Shown here: one piece after another, positions 1 through 12,279 of the stretch
How positions within the stretch are numbered: the stretch's first letter is position 1
Layout of the letters: each line of letters opens with the position of its first letter
DNA from: Acridotheres tristis
Taxonomy: Eukaryota; Chordata; Aves; Passeriformes; Sturnidae
Length of the DNA stretch: 64,000 bases
Assembly (NCBI GenBank): GCA_037013685.1
Contig: CM072919.1
Span: 50,612,616 to 50,676,615 of the forward strand
Direction: 5' to 3'
Made by a program: the position numbers and the translations under genes
The notes under the pieces: model-generated
Told to the model about the DNA's origin: nothing
The model's input: only the letters and a program-made list of their open reading frames with translations
Database searches by the model: none

Positions 1-3000
1 AAAAGAAAATAATTTCTTTCTGTATGATGACAGCTTATTACTTAAAAAAAACACATATCATGAATACACTAAATATGTCCTACTTTTCAGAGACTTAAGA
101 TTCTGAATTCCCTGACAATAACATTAGTTAGAACTAATTCCAGAGAGTTAGGTGCATCCTATATTCAGAAAGAAGTTGTCACACAGACACACTACTTGGA
201 AAGTAATGCACTGGCACTTGTTTACGCAGTATGACATTTTGGCCCACAAAACTACAAAACTTAAGCAGTTAAACATTGGTGAAAAAGCATTTAACTTAAT
301 ATTTATAACTATATTCAAATTGAAGAACCCTTGGTTTTTTCCCACATTTTGTCTGTCTTCACAGTAAACATCATATATGGTTTTCAGACATGACATATAT
401 AGCTTCTTCTATGTTTCTGACACTGCTTTAACAGTTTGCGTAGTTCTTAAATATTCTGTACACATCTAGACAACTACTTTATTTGACATCAAGATTTCTT
501 CACGACTTCCACACACTTAGAAAACACATTTAGAAATTGTTCTGAGAATTATATACTTACCTCTATTGACATGAGCAGATGCATTTCATCTGCATGCATT
601 TCTGAAGCAGTAGGAAAAGAAACAAATTTCCACGTAAGTAAGAAGGAAAATATGGGGGCTGTTTTAATGATTTGTTATCAGTATTTTTCTTCCTACCAAT
701 GCAATCAGATCAAGATGACATATCTTTCAAATTGAAGTTACAAAATGTAGCCCTTCAGATATAAATCCTTTATTTTAGATGGCTTTAATGTTACAGAGAA
801 TATTATGACAATATCTTCTTTAACAGAAAGCAACCTTTCCCTGAAATTCCTTTAACAATCATAAGAAAAAAACTAGTCCACTGTGATTCTTCCAAGCCAC
901 TGTACTAGAACAAATTCAACCCATTCTAATTGGGTGACATCAGGCAGCAGTGAAAATGCAATTTGTTGTGAAATTTGTTTTTTCATTTTGCTGTTAGAAG
1001 CCCAGCCTTCAACTCATTCACAGCTCTCCGTTGGACCTTATCAGAGAACATGCTGGCTGGAGGGCATCAGCAGCACTGATCACTCAAAGGGAAACAGAAC
1101 AGCTGTGTTCCTGACAGCTGGAGCAAGCATGACGTCCATCAGCAACTAACGGGAATATCTAAAACTGTTCTCCTTAGCAGGGTGCCCGCAAATCCATTTA
1201 TGTTGCAAATTAGAGTTCTCAGCCACCGTCAATTTCATCCATTATTTTTTAGTAGATGATAAACATGTCTTTATACATCTGTGTATTTTTTTGTCATTCT
1301 GTTATTCATCATCCATAAAGTAGCTTTAGGTAAGAACAGTAAGAGGATTAGCCATTTCAGAGTTCAAGTTCTAAGAATTCTCCTATACAGATGCACTTCA
1401 AAAATTCACACTGCAAACATACACAGAATTATCACATAAGAAATAAATTTTCAGATCATATTTTTAAGCCTAAAAAGAGCTGCTAATGAGGTGCATGATT
1501 TCCTCCTGAATTATCTCTGCTTTTTTGTTTAATCTTGATACTGATACCTGGGTTTGAAAAACTGTGCGTTTATTGTTATTGATTTAAAAAATTCAAAGTA
1601 TATCTAATTTTAATATTTAGGAGCCAAGAATATACTAACCCAGCACTGCTTATCTGACAAAGTAACCCATATCATAGAATCTTATTTTGGACTAGATAGA
1701 GAGATGGCATGAAATTTTTAAAAAGAGTAGCGCAGTTTTGGTGTTCTCAATTCTGATGGCTTTCACACTTCCTGTTTGTTCCTTTGAACTGTTATTAGAA
1801 TTCACTTCAATGGCATTTCATAGCATTTTTTCCTTATGAAAGAGCATCTTGTTGGCCAGTTAACCCGTTGTTCTATTAAAGCATACATGATTGCTTAAAT
1901 AAAAGAAGCTGATATCTCGTTTAACTTTACTTCTCTTTCTTGCTTTTACATATTTCAGTTTTAAAAAATCTGTAACTCATTATTAAAGGCATTATTATTA
2001 CCCAAGGTAGATTATACCATTACAGATGTAGCTTCAACAAAACTTAACAAAACTGTGAAGTTCAAAAGCTTTACATCATTGCCTTATAGTCAAGAACCTA
2101 CAAGCATGCTGGGCACTGTCTTATTCTTTCAGGACACATACTGCTTTTGAATAAGTATATACTATATTTAGTACAAAGGTTTTAAGCTGGACTGTGTGTC
2201 TATATGAATATGAATAACAAAGATGTATCTCACAAGTTGCATTCAGACTCCCAGCCTTCCAGTCAGCCTTTCACAGGTTCTTTCTGTGATACAGACTCCC
2301 TGCTGTCAATCTCCCAAAGCAGAGATGTACATAGCCCTTCAAATATGTTCCACCCAAAATAAGAAAAGTCTTAAGATATAGTTATGTCCAATTTCTCAGT
2401 AAGAACATGCTCCTATGCACACTTCTGCTCAGCAAAATGACTAAACGCTGTGACTAAAATTTTGCCCAGGGAAAATAAAATAGCAATGCAATAATGAATG
2501 ACTCTTCCTCCAGTTACTAAATTAGCATTTGCAATCAAAGTATTAAAGAAGTGACAATTAAACAATCAGTATTGAAAAATCTAAACAACGCAAAAAACAA
2601 GAAAAAAAAATCAAATTCTGTGATTCTGCAAATACCTTACACTGACATATCTCTGCATTAGCATGATACTGAGAAAGTTCATAGAAAAAATATTCAGACT
2701 CCTGACTTACTGCACAAAGTAGTGAATTAACATATAGGTTATGTTAATTTATGCCCGTCTGAACTTCTCATTTTTATAGTTACATATTTGTTAGGCAAAA
2801 TAAAAAGTATGATGTTCTACAGCTGAAATCCAAACATCAATTCCTTACCGTACAGACGACTCTCATTTATGTAAGTGTCATGTATACTTCCATGTATGCT
2901 AAGAATAATGTCTTTTGCCTATATAAGAACAGACTGTGGTCTTTTCTTACCAAGGTAAGCAGAAGTTACCCTGGTCTATCAGTGGGCCACCACCTACAAC

Positions 3001-4284
3001 AGCAGTTTGATTTGAGACACTGGGGCTTTTAATCTAAAAAACACGGGGGGGATACAGGAATCAGAAAAATGTCGGACTTTACAGTTCCCAGAGTGTTTTT
3101 TTCTCACTTTCAAGAGATAAAGCACACTGTCTTGTACAGATGCCTCCCAAAAATTGTCTAAATTGCCTCTTAATGCAGTGCTGCACTGTGCTGGACCTAG
3201 CTCAGAGCTATGACTAAATGCAGTAATCTAGCTTTTACAGCTGCAGTATGACAGACAGGGGAGGATGCCTTAATTAACTGTGTTTACTTATGTACAAGAC
3301 ATGAAAACAAAAATTAAAATAATTTGAAAACAACAAGACTAACTGCTTCTACCTGCTCTTTTGCAGCTAAAACAAGTTTTCCATGGAATTCAAGATTTCC
3401 TATTAAATAAGTGATTTATAATCTCAGTAATTCTTGTTTACTGTAAGCAAAACAGCAGATTAGTAATGTGTTAAATATGAGTTATTAAATTCCCATTAGA
3501 CTAAATTACCATCCTCAGAGATATAGAAAACTACTCCAAATTAATTTGTGTCTTTCAATAACTATATTTCATCTATCTGTAAAAACATTATTAATTTTAA
3601 GGTTTGTGCTACAGCAGCTTGTTTGGTCTTTAAAATAAAACCAAAACTGTTAGGTCAGATTATATGCCCTATCCTCTTCAGCAAATCTTTGTGGCAAAAC
3701 TAAATAAGAAAATAAAATGCTCTTTTAAGATGCAGTTAATTTTGAGGGTTCTTTGGCTGAAGTCTTTCATGAAATAATTTATACACTTCACCTATATCTA
3801 TTTAGGCATTACTGGCAAGGTGATACTCTAGCACCCTCCAGAAATGTTTTTCTAATGATGTTCCCACTATTTTTCAAATACATCTTTCCTAGAAAGGAAG
3901 CACTGTTTCCAGACATTTTTCAAAACCTATTTTTCAAATCCTTAACACTGTGAAGAAAATACGTACTAAATATATAGATATTCTAAATATCAAGAAACGA
4001 GCTGAAAATTTTATTTTAGTAAATATTGCTATTTTTCTTTAACTTGAATGTCCTTGACTTCTTTTTACTGGGTTATGAAGCTACTTCCCTTGTAGTTCTT
4101 TTTAGAAACATAGAAACAAGAACCTCTGGGATGATGATAGGCTGTTTCCTTCTTTGGAGTGTTCTGAAATCTGGTGTATGACTTCACAGAGCAATAATTC
4201 CATGCTAGCTGTTCTCCAACAGTTAAAAACTATAGGGTCATAATATCTACTACAGATCAATATTCAGAGGAAATATTAGAGCAC
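1..4284. other. AT-rich unique DNA, no gene recognised
   Basis: I see no coding region, RNA gene or clear mobile element here. Open frames are short and have no recognisable protein character. A stretch near 1665-1700 has a weak resemblance to the tail of a CR1 element (an ATCATAGAAT core), but too little to call. Confidence 0.6.
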
Positions 4285-4321
4285 ATGTATATGTGCATGT
4301 ATATGTATATGTATATGTATA

Positions 4322-4386
<65 letters not shown>

Positions 4387-4399
4387 GTGTATGTGTATG

Positions 4400-4439
<40 letters not shown>

Positions 4440-4468
4440 CACGTACACATACAAGTACATGTATGTGT
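4285..4468. repeat. Hexamer microsatellite with alternating variant blocks
   Basis: The array is built from a 6-bp unit in two forms, GTATAT and GTATGT. The forms do not mix freely: runs of the first alternate with runs of the second at about 4333-4352 and 4385-4402. The right end decays into ACGTAC/ACATAC-type units. Open frames on both strands through it are alternating-residue artefacts (Tyr-Val, Tyr-Met, Tyr-Ile, Tyr-Thr) and are not genes. Confidence 0.97.
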
Positions 4469-5516
4469 GCTGAAAATTATATGCACTTTATCAGGACCAC
4501 CCTATTTAAACAGGTCGTTGTCTACTGAATAATGTTTTTTAATAGTAAAATGTATTTCTTAAGGAGCTGTTGCTGTAAGTTGTTGGTGGCATCTATTGAA
4601 ACCTATTTTTCCATTTAAACCAAACACTTTAAAATCCTTACATGCAATGTGTGATGTACTTTTTCTAATACTTCATATTTTTTAAAGTGTTTGTGTACCT
4701 TTCTAACACCTAAAGCGAAACACATGTCAAAAATTTGCTTCTATTCATCCACTTTATCAACATTATGTAAACCATGAAGCCCTTACAAATATTAGGGTTT
4801 TTTTTTTCTTAAAGAGTATAGACCATACCTTTTGTTAGTTATATTTCTCAACAAGTGCTGAAATAATGTACTTAAGATGTCTTGGTGGGTGAGAGAAGAC
4901 TAACAACACAATACAGCCGTCTGTATTTTGAATAATCCTACAGAAAGAAGTGCCAAATTGTCTAAATGCCTAATTGCATTGTTTTACTTGAAGAACCTAA
5001 GTAATACAGCAGTATTAATCTCTAAATGGTATTAGTTTTCTATAGATTATCACCATCATTTTGTAGAATGCTAATTAAATTTGAAGGCCATCTTAAGAAA
5101 AGCTTTGCTGAAGATAAATCATAAGCCAAAACAAGTGAAACAAAAAGGAAGTGAAAATCTGCCAGTTGACTAATGTCCTTAGTCTCTGCACTCTACTTAT
5201 AAATGTTCTAATCCTCAGTATATAGTATGCTCCATTTCCATGGTTCTAAATGCATGTAAATGCCATCATTAACATGGTCTTTTGGCTGCACTTGTTGACT
5301 TAAGAAACACTAACCTGTATGTTTTGATTAATCAGCATCTTTTTCCAGCTTTGGTAGTACAGGACACATATCTCCAATGGCATTTTTCTCTTAAATTTCT
5401 TTTAACTTTCATTTTGGCTTTGTAAACAAGAAGTCAAACTGCCCCTGTCCCGTCAGGGCTCCACTTTCTACACTCAGAACACGTACTTTTGCTTCTTCTT
5501 ACATAGCTTTTAATGG
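4469..5516. other. AT-rich unique DNA
   Basis: I found no gene, RNA or repeat in this interval apart from short homopolymer runs such as the T-run near 4799-4808. Confidence 0.55.
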
Positions 5517-5925
5517 ACATAGAATACTGCTTAAACATCATCTAGTTCCAAGCCTCGTGCTAAGGGTAGGGGCATGTTCTACTCGATGGACTGCTTAAAG
5601 CTCCATCCGGCTTGACCTTGACTTCTTGCAGGGATTGGGCTCTCTGGGAAATCTGTTCTAGCACCTCACCACCCTCACAGTAGAGAATTTCTCCCTAGCA
5701 TCTAATCTTAATGTGCCCTCTTTCAACTTAAAGCCATTCCCCATTACTACATGTCCTTGTAAAATGTCCTTCTATGGCCTTTCTGTAGGTCCCTTCATAT
5801 ACCAGAAGCCTCCTATAAGGCCCCTCAGAGTTTTCTCCAGCTGAACAACCCAAACACTTTCAGAGATTGGCTTCATCAAAGGTGCTTCTGCTTTCTGATC
5901 TTTATGACTCTCATCTGGACTCATT
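5517..5925 (-). mobile_element. CR1 LINE fragment, 3' end
   Basis: Read on the plus strand, this is the reverse complement of a CR1 3' end. It starts at an ATAGAAT-like tail and continues through blocks typical of avian CR1: ATCTAGTTCCA, the CACCTCACCACCCTCACAGT block near 5665, CTTAAAGCCATTCCCC near 5730, and the ends of the reverse-transcriptase frame near 5830-5925. It is truncated at its 5' side, as most CR1 copies are, and has many substitutions and small indels, so it is old. The family is a non-LTR retrotransposon that inserts by target-primed reverse transcription. No intact frame remains. Confidence 0.9.
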
Positions 5926-6924
5926 AGTTAAGAAACAGATTTTACTTCTGGGTCCAGTCTAATGCATTTTAAAAGACAAACATTTTTAGACATAACACCA
6001 TGGTGTCTATAAAATCATTTCTATTTCCTATCTCTCCTGGACACACTTGGCCCCTGCTATTTGCCTATTTTCTGCAATAGGCAAGACTCCATTTTTCATT
6101 TTATTGCTATATGCACGGCAGAGTGATAGGAAGGCAGATTTCCTCACAGCAATGATGCTTCAATGCTATCAGTGGTCTTTCCAGGATAAAATATTTCAAT
6201 TTTAAGATCACCCTGTGTTTTCCTTTCTTTTTTCTATGAAACTGATACTATTTCAAAAATCTTTAGCTTATAAATATCTTAGATCAGTTTGCATATGGTA
6301 TAAGAACCAGGATACATGGCACTCCATATTGAAAAATAGGGTGCTATTGAACTATAGCACTTTTTAATCGCTGTATAATCTGCTTAGCTACCATGTATGA
6401 ATGAGATAAATTGAGGGTTGAACTTCTTTCCAGCCTGCAAAACCATAACAATTTGTCTCTTGCAGACGTACAAGCACTAAAAATGAAAAATGAGCAGATA
6501 CACGAATCTTGATTCTCCGCTTATATAGTACATGCCTGTTGCTGCCTGGAGGAATTTGCATCCCACTGGAGAACAGAGTAGGAAAGTTTCTACCCTTCCT
6601 TTATTCTCAGTATCACCATTCCACATTTCACACAGTACTTTATGAAATGACAATAAGAAGCAGTTCATGAATTAATTATTACAGCGTATATTACAGCGTA
6701 GTTTCCAGAAATGCTGCTTTCAGTATTTCTTTTTTTGACACAACAATAATAAGAAAAGGACACCCATATGTATCCTATGGACCCAAATTTGAAGTAGGTT
6801 GTGATGTGCAAAGGCATTAGAAGCAAAGGTTGATAGATATTATAGAGAAGGTATTGAAGTTAAGAATTAAAATCAGCTGGATCACTGGCTTTCTGGAAAG
6901 TCTCCGAGCTTGTGGAAGAGTACT
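5926..6924. other. AT-rich unique DNA
   Basis: No gene or dispersed repeat was recognised in this interval; it contains one short exact tandem duplication, listed separately. Confidence 0.5.
6677..6700. repeat. Exact 12-bp tandem duplication
   Basis: TATTACAGCGTA occurs twice head to tail without a mismatch. Both copies retain a CpG in otherwise CpG-poor DNA, so the duplication is probably recent replication slippage. Confidence 0.9.
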
Positions 6925-7415
6925 TGTGCTGGTTTCAGCCAAGGACAGCTCAATTTTCTGCAGTAGCCATGATGAGGCAGAGCTTTGGGAAGGGTGGGCA
7001 TGGCCAGGATCCTGGTATTATTTGAGACCATCTTATGTCATTGCCAAGGGCTAAGGAAAGGGACTCTCAGCATTTTTGGGGTTGGAAGCATGTCCTCTTA
7101 GTTGGGAAAACGTGGCAGCAGTCAGGTTGGGTTGAGCTCTGCAATGAGCATTTTTGCATGTGAATCATTCTCTCTTTCTGTACACTTTTACAGTTAATAT
7201 TGTTGCTGTTACTGTCAATTTTCTTATCCCATCACTGTTTCCAGTGAATTTTTCTTAACATGATTCTTATGTTTTGTGCCTCCAATTCCCAACTCCATCC
7301 ACAGTGCAGGAAGTGGGAGGGGAACACAGGGAGAGCAAGTGAGCAGTGTCTGGTTTGGGAGAGTCTTATGGGAAGGGGGCACTAAACTGGGTAGTGCCAT
7401 TCCTAAACCATGACA
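6925..7415 (+). mobile_element. Solo LTR of an avian endogenous retrovirus (ERVL-like)
   Basis: The element starts TGTGCTGGTTTCAGCC and ends AAACCATGACA, so it has the TG...CA ends of a retroviral LTR. Its start and end match the avian LTR family that begins TGT-CTGG and finishes in an AAACCA-GACA motif. The flanking 5-mers are GTACT (6920-6924) and GGACT (7416-7420), a probable 5-bp target duplication with one mismatch. No second LTR or internal retroviral sequence is next to it, so it is a solo LTR left by recombination. The plus orientation follows from the conserved start. No function for nearby DNA is implied. Confidence 0.82.
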
Positions 7416-8344
7416 GGACTACACCTACACACAGACACAGGATTTCATTCTTATGTTTGGGTATCTGAATTTTACTTACAGAAAGGACAGTGTTAGAGTG
7501 TTTATGTTCCCTCCATGATCCTAAATTATTTGAAGCTATTATATCGTCTAAGGTGCTTGACTTCTGTGTTTGGACTGTGCCTAACATATCAGCATGCTGA
7601 AAATTGTGTTAGGTATTTATTTATCTGCTTGTTTAGGTGTCTAAATACCTTTTGAAAATACGACCTAATGAACTGCACAACTATTAGGCTTTGACTGTCT
7701 GCTACTACTACTCTCAAATCATGTGAAAGAGAGGACAGATTACTACAAATCCTAGGAAGTCCTATGGGAATGTTAAATGCCTTGAGTCAGGTTATTAAAT
7801 GCAGGTACAGTAACTGCTCGCTGCTCCTGGCTTTCATTTGGGAAAAGCTTTTGTCATTATCTTTGTCACTCAGCAGCTGGAACCTCACAGCCTTGAAAAT
7901 GTCCTCACATTTTGAAAAATCAGTCAACCATGTTGTACCTTAAAAGACTGAATACCAGCATTGTACAAGTTTAATCAGGTTTTACAAACATCTGGCCTCT
8001 GCAATACAGCCTGTCTGAGGAAAGTATGCATTCTGTCACTTCCTATTGATAAGGAGATAAATAGAAACAGGACAAATCCACTAGATATCTGTGCTCAAGC
8101 ATTAGGCTAAAGAAAAAATAAATCCCTGGAGCATTTAATTTCCAGATTTTTTTCTATTGATAATACAATCTCAACTAGAAATCTCATAAACAAATATTGC
8201 TGTTTTCAGTTAGATTATTATTGGACTTGAAAAAGAAAATCACATCTTTGAGGGTGTAAAATATTCTCCTATTTTAACAATGGAAGTTTCAACTTCAGCT
8301 AGATAAATATGACTAATTTTCAATACTTGATAGCTTCAGATCTT
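7416..8344. other. AT-rich unique DNA
   Basis: No gene or repeat was recognised between the LTR and the next CR1 copy. Confidence 0.5.
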
Positions 8345-9410
8345 AGCATAAATCAGGCAAGAAGAGACCCAGGTCCCTAGTCCAAACTCTTGTCCAGAGA
8401 AGAGTCAGTTCTGGGCTCAGACCATGACACTCAACACTTCATCCAGACGGGGCATGACATTCCCCAAAGCCAGAGATAGTCCAACCTCCTGAAGCTTCTG
8501 TCAAAATTGTGCTCCTTATCTCCAGCTTGAGCTAGACTCCAGCTTGTCTCACTGCCTTTCATCCTCTTTGCATACACCACTGTGGAGAGACCATCTGCAT
8601 CTCCTCCACCTCCTTCCAGTGATACTCAGGATGCCACTGGCCACCCCCAAAACTGTCCCTTTTCCCAACAGAAAGGCCCAGCACTGCAGCCTCTCCTTGT
8701 ATGGCTAAGGCCCTACCTTGGTGGCTTCTGCTGATTTAATTCTGTTTTATCTGTATTTTTCTTGCATTAGAAGTACAAAAATAAAGAATGTATCTTCATG
8801 TGATAAAACAAGCACAGAATAAAGGGTGATTCCTCTGTGCTGTACCCCAGCTCACACCACCTCAGGTGCTGCTGTCCCTGCTGGCTGTAGAACAGCTGAC
8901 TCCTGCTCAGTCTGCTGTCCAGCAAGGTGCTGGGCCATCTCCACAAAACTGTTTCTCATCCCAATGGCACTGTTGCTGCAGGACTTTAGTCTTAGAGGTG
9001 GCCTCTGAGATGAATTTCACTTGCAGCACCTTCCTTCCATTTATCCAGGTCAACAGAAGGCAGCCTGGCCCTCAAGCGTGTCAAATGTTTCCCTCTTGCT
9101 GTCATGAGCAAACCTAATGGGTGTGCTCTGCATTCTTTCCTCCAGGTAACTGAAATGCTTAACAGAAAAAGTGCAATGGTAGACCTTGCCCTGCACAACC
9201 TACTGACAGCTTCCAGGCAGAGTACAGCCCAGTTAACAGTGTCCCTGTGAGCCCTCCCACCCCACTGGTTTTTACTGGTTGTTCTCACATCCAGATTCAG
9301 ATCGCCTAACTTGTATCTAACGTGCTGCAGTCAAGGCAAATGGCATCTATGTCCACAGATCCACTCATATCATCAGAGGCAGTGAGGTTAAGAATCCATA
9401 TAAAATCCAT
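8345..9410 (-). mobile_element. CR1 LINE fragment (RT C-terminus plus 3' region)
   Basis: This is a diverged CR1 copy in reverse complement. 8345-8740 corresponds to the 3' untranslated and terminal coding part: blocks GTCCAACCTCCTG near 8480 and ATACACCACTGTGGAGAG near 8570 are typical. 8820-9400 corresponds to upstream reverse-transcriptase coding sequence, for example CCTGGCCCTCAAGCGTGTCA near 9064 and GGGTGTGCTCTGCATTC near 9119. About 80 bp of AT-rich sequence at 8740-8820 sits between the two parts. No frame is intact. The subfamily differs from the copy at 5517-5925. The right-hand limit is a visual estimate. Confidence 0.75.
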
Positions 9411-10395
9411 CTTGTCCCTTTTAAGTCCCAAAATGTGGTTCTGAAAGTAAAGCCAACCACTGTCTACAGTTTTTTCCATTTGCTCTCTTTGAACTTCGTA
9501 GAAAATGCATATAATATTTGAGCTTGTAAAGTCATTGGAGGTCCTACCCCACTCTGCTTGACTTACAAGAGATGACAGAGAATGACCTTGCCAAAGATAC
9601 TACCTCAATTGTATCTTAAAAGATTGTATCGATGTGAGACAATTTTAAGGGCTGAAGACTTTAACCCCCAGTTTAACCAAATCCTTTCCACCAATAAGGA
9701 GAAATGAATACAACTAGATATAATTTTTTTAAAGTTACAGTTAAATAAAAAAAACAAAATAGCAACAGGCAAAAATAACCAGTAATAGTCACTACTTTCA
9801 AAGTTGCTGAAATCTCAGTGACTCCCTAAGAGCACACAGAAACTCAGAATGGCAAAATAACATCTCCTAAAGATGGCACTTTCCACAAACAACCGCGTGC
9901 AGGGAGACAAAAGGGAAATTGTGGACAAACCCCTCTCAGGTCAACCTTCCCCCTAGAACATGAAAACAGGAAAGTGGAATTTACAAAACATTTCTAGTGG
10001 CATATGGGAATTGCCAGCCTGTGTGAAGTTAGAGCTGCCACTCACTGCGGCCTCCTGCCACCCACTGGACTCTTCTTGGTGCTGCTGCTTTGGGTCCCTG
10101 CTCCAATGTGGGAGGGAAAAACGGACCCTCAAGCACTGATATATGGTGGCCTAACCCCAGACTTGCTCTTACAGTGCACTGTCAATAGGCATTGCAAAAT
10201 TCACTCTGCAACAATTTTTGATGGTGAAATGCAGCTTCTCAGTTCCTACAGTGGCCAGTAGAGCCAAGAAGGGAGAACTCTGCATGTGCAATCTGACTTT
10301 AAAAAAACCAGCACCTGTTTGCCCCTGTGATTCATTTCTCAATACAGGGTCTAAAAGAGACAGCAATAATTTTTGGGCACAGATAGGTATGAAAT
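9411..10395. other. Unclassified DNA, slightly GC-richer in its right half
   Basis: No gene was recognised. 9890-10370 is less AT-rich than its surroundings and could be an old repeat, but I could not match it to a family. An 85-codon plus-strand frame at 10004-10261 starts with a hydrophobic stretch. It has no recognisable homology, splice context or codon pattern, and I treat it as chance. Confidence 0.4.
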
Positions 10396-11557
10396 TGTTG
10401 CGGATCTAATGTTGGCCAAATTGCTAATGCACCCACTAGAATTATTTACTCAATTCCTGCTGTGAGATAGGATTAGGAGGAAGGCAAAATAGGCTCAAAC
10501 TTAAAAGGGTATAAAGAATAACTTTATTACTAGAAACTATAAGAAAAAAAAATAGGGATCAGAATAAAACTTTCAGAACACTTCTCCTCCCCCCACAACT
10601 TCTTTCTTTCACACTGACAAGGTACAGAAACAAAGCAGCCAGTCACCATCTCTAAAAAAAATCTTTCACCAATTTACTTGGGAGAGGAGACTTTCTCTCT
10701 TCAATCCATGGAGATTTCTAAACAAGAAACAGTTTTCTTGTGGCCTCAATGTCACAGTGAATCAGCCACCCGGGAGAATGGAAATCTGATCACTGTGTAA
10801 AAATCCCCTCCTCGACTTACAGTATTCCCACAAGCGTTATTGAGGACCATGTCAAATTACCAGGCACACTTTAAGGATTATACAGTTCAAATAAAAGCTC
10901 TCTTCATCTCTGAAAACAGAGGTCTTTCTTCTTCCCTTCCGTGGGGGCTACAGGGGATTTCTCTCCTTTCTATTCAAACTTACTGGATCACAGTCACTTC
11001 AACATCTGCTTACTTTAGCACAAATGCCTTTGCTCAATCTACAGTTAGAACATTTCACCCACTCCATAATGCTTTTCTGAGTAATAGAGAAACAAGAGTC
11101 TCTTCTCCACAACTTAAAAAAAGAGAAATTTCAGTCCAAGAGTGAGGCATTTCCATCAATCCCTTCCATCTGGGACCTGACTTCTTCCTCCTGTCTGACC
11201 TCGATGTTTTCATGATGTTTTTGTGCATATCTTCATCTCAATTCTTTTTCTTTTACTCAGGAGAGAGAACAAAGTGTCTGCAAGTCTCGTTCTGGACAGT
11301 GAAAGAGTTAATACCTTGCCCAGGCCTGAAGACAGCCATGTGACCTCTTCTGGGCCCCAGCAGGGAACTATTTTACGATACAGTCTTTTCAGCAGCCATG
11401 CCGGGCTGGACTAGGATCTTAGCAGGGGCCCAGGCAGAAACGGTGGTGTGTTGTTTGACTGCATTCCCTTCGGAGGGGGAAACCCAGCCCAGCTCCTCCC
11501 CTCCGGAGCCACAAGGGCATGGCGAGCAGACGGGGAGGGTATGCCCAGTACTCTTCA
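10396..11557 (-). mobile_element. Probable long solo LTR of an endogenous retrovirus
   Basis: The interval has TG...CA ends and is flanked on both sides by the same 5-mer, GAAAT (10391-10395 and 11558-11562), which fits a retroviral target duplication. On the minus strand an AATAAA signal lies at 10523-10528, about 130 bp before the 3' end, as expected for an R-U5 segment, so the LTR runs right to left. The right part (11320-11550) is GC-richer and keeps several CpGs, like a U3 promoter region. No internal retroviral genes are adjacent. The left edge is firmer than the right, which rests mainly on the GAAAT repeat. The short open frames inside are not genes. Confidence 0.62.
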
Positions 11558-11562
11558 GAAAT

Positions 11563-12279
11563 CTTGACTGCTTATGTCCTGTTATTTGCCCTTTGACCAG
11601 ATGTCAGAGAACATAAAGCCTATGTGAGAATTAGTGTTTGTGACACAGTTATTTCAGGAAGGTGCTGTCCCCATTGCCACCCTGATGAATGGTCGGTAGC
11701 ACACTCCTGCCACAGTGGAATGTGGCAGACCTATTATTGAGCCTTGGATCCTAAACTCTCAGTGAGCCTGCTGTCTGTCCCGTAGATGAGCTGCACACAT
11801 CTCAACTGTCACTTTAGAGCAAAGGCAGCTGCCATCTTTGTCCTCACCTCCTCTCTTTCCTGAAGAGCTCACATCTACCCATTTCTCACTCTGGCTGTGG
11901 AAGCTAAGCCATCAGGTCTGCCAGTGTTTTCTGCTTGCACATGCATTTCTAGAACATCTAAAACATTGTTTCCCAGGCTGAGAGCATTTTTGTAGATCCA
12001 CTTAAGTGTCCCTTTGCCCTGTTTCATGAGTCCTAAGGCCTCCTTTGCTCCTACCATCCTTCACTCTTCGCCATCCAACCCCTCTGCTCTTGTTTGCATT
12101 TGATTTTGAGTCACAAACTCCCTCCCTTGTCTCACAAGTCTAAACCTTTCCTCACCACATTGTCCAGTCTTTAGGCAAGAGTGCTCTCCCATTTTAGCAG
12201 GTGAATTCTGTCTTCCCTTAAGTCTTTGACTCTCAGAAAGGGTTCCAAAGTCCCTGGGGCACATCCCCAGTGTTGCTTA
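11563..12279. other. Unclassified GC-richer DNA between an LTR and a CR1
   Basis: This block is less AT-rich than the bulk of the window and rich in CCTC and CTCC runs, which suggests a dispersed repeat, but I could not assign it. Minus-strand frames at 11875-12057 (60 codons) and 12061-12264 (67 codons) have no recognisable family. Confidence 0.4.

Noticed and set aside
1660..1700. Possible CR1 3' tail (ATCATAGAAT core)
   Set aside because: Only about 10 bases match; the following sequence does not look like CR1.
4250..4532. Several 60-80-codon frames on both strands
   Set aside because: They are translations of the hexamer microsatellite, with alternating two-residue repeats.
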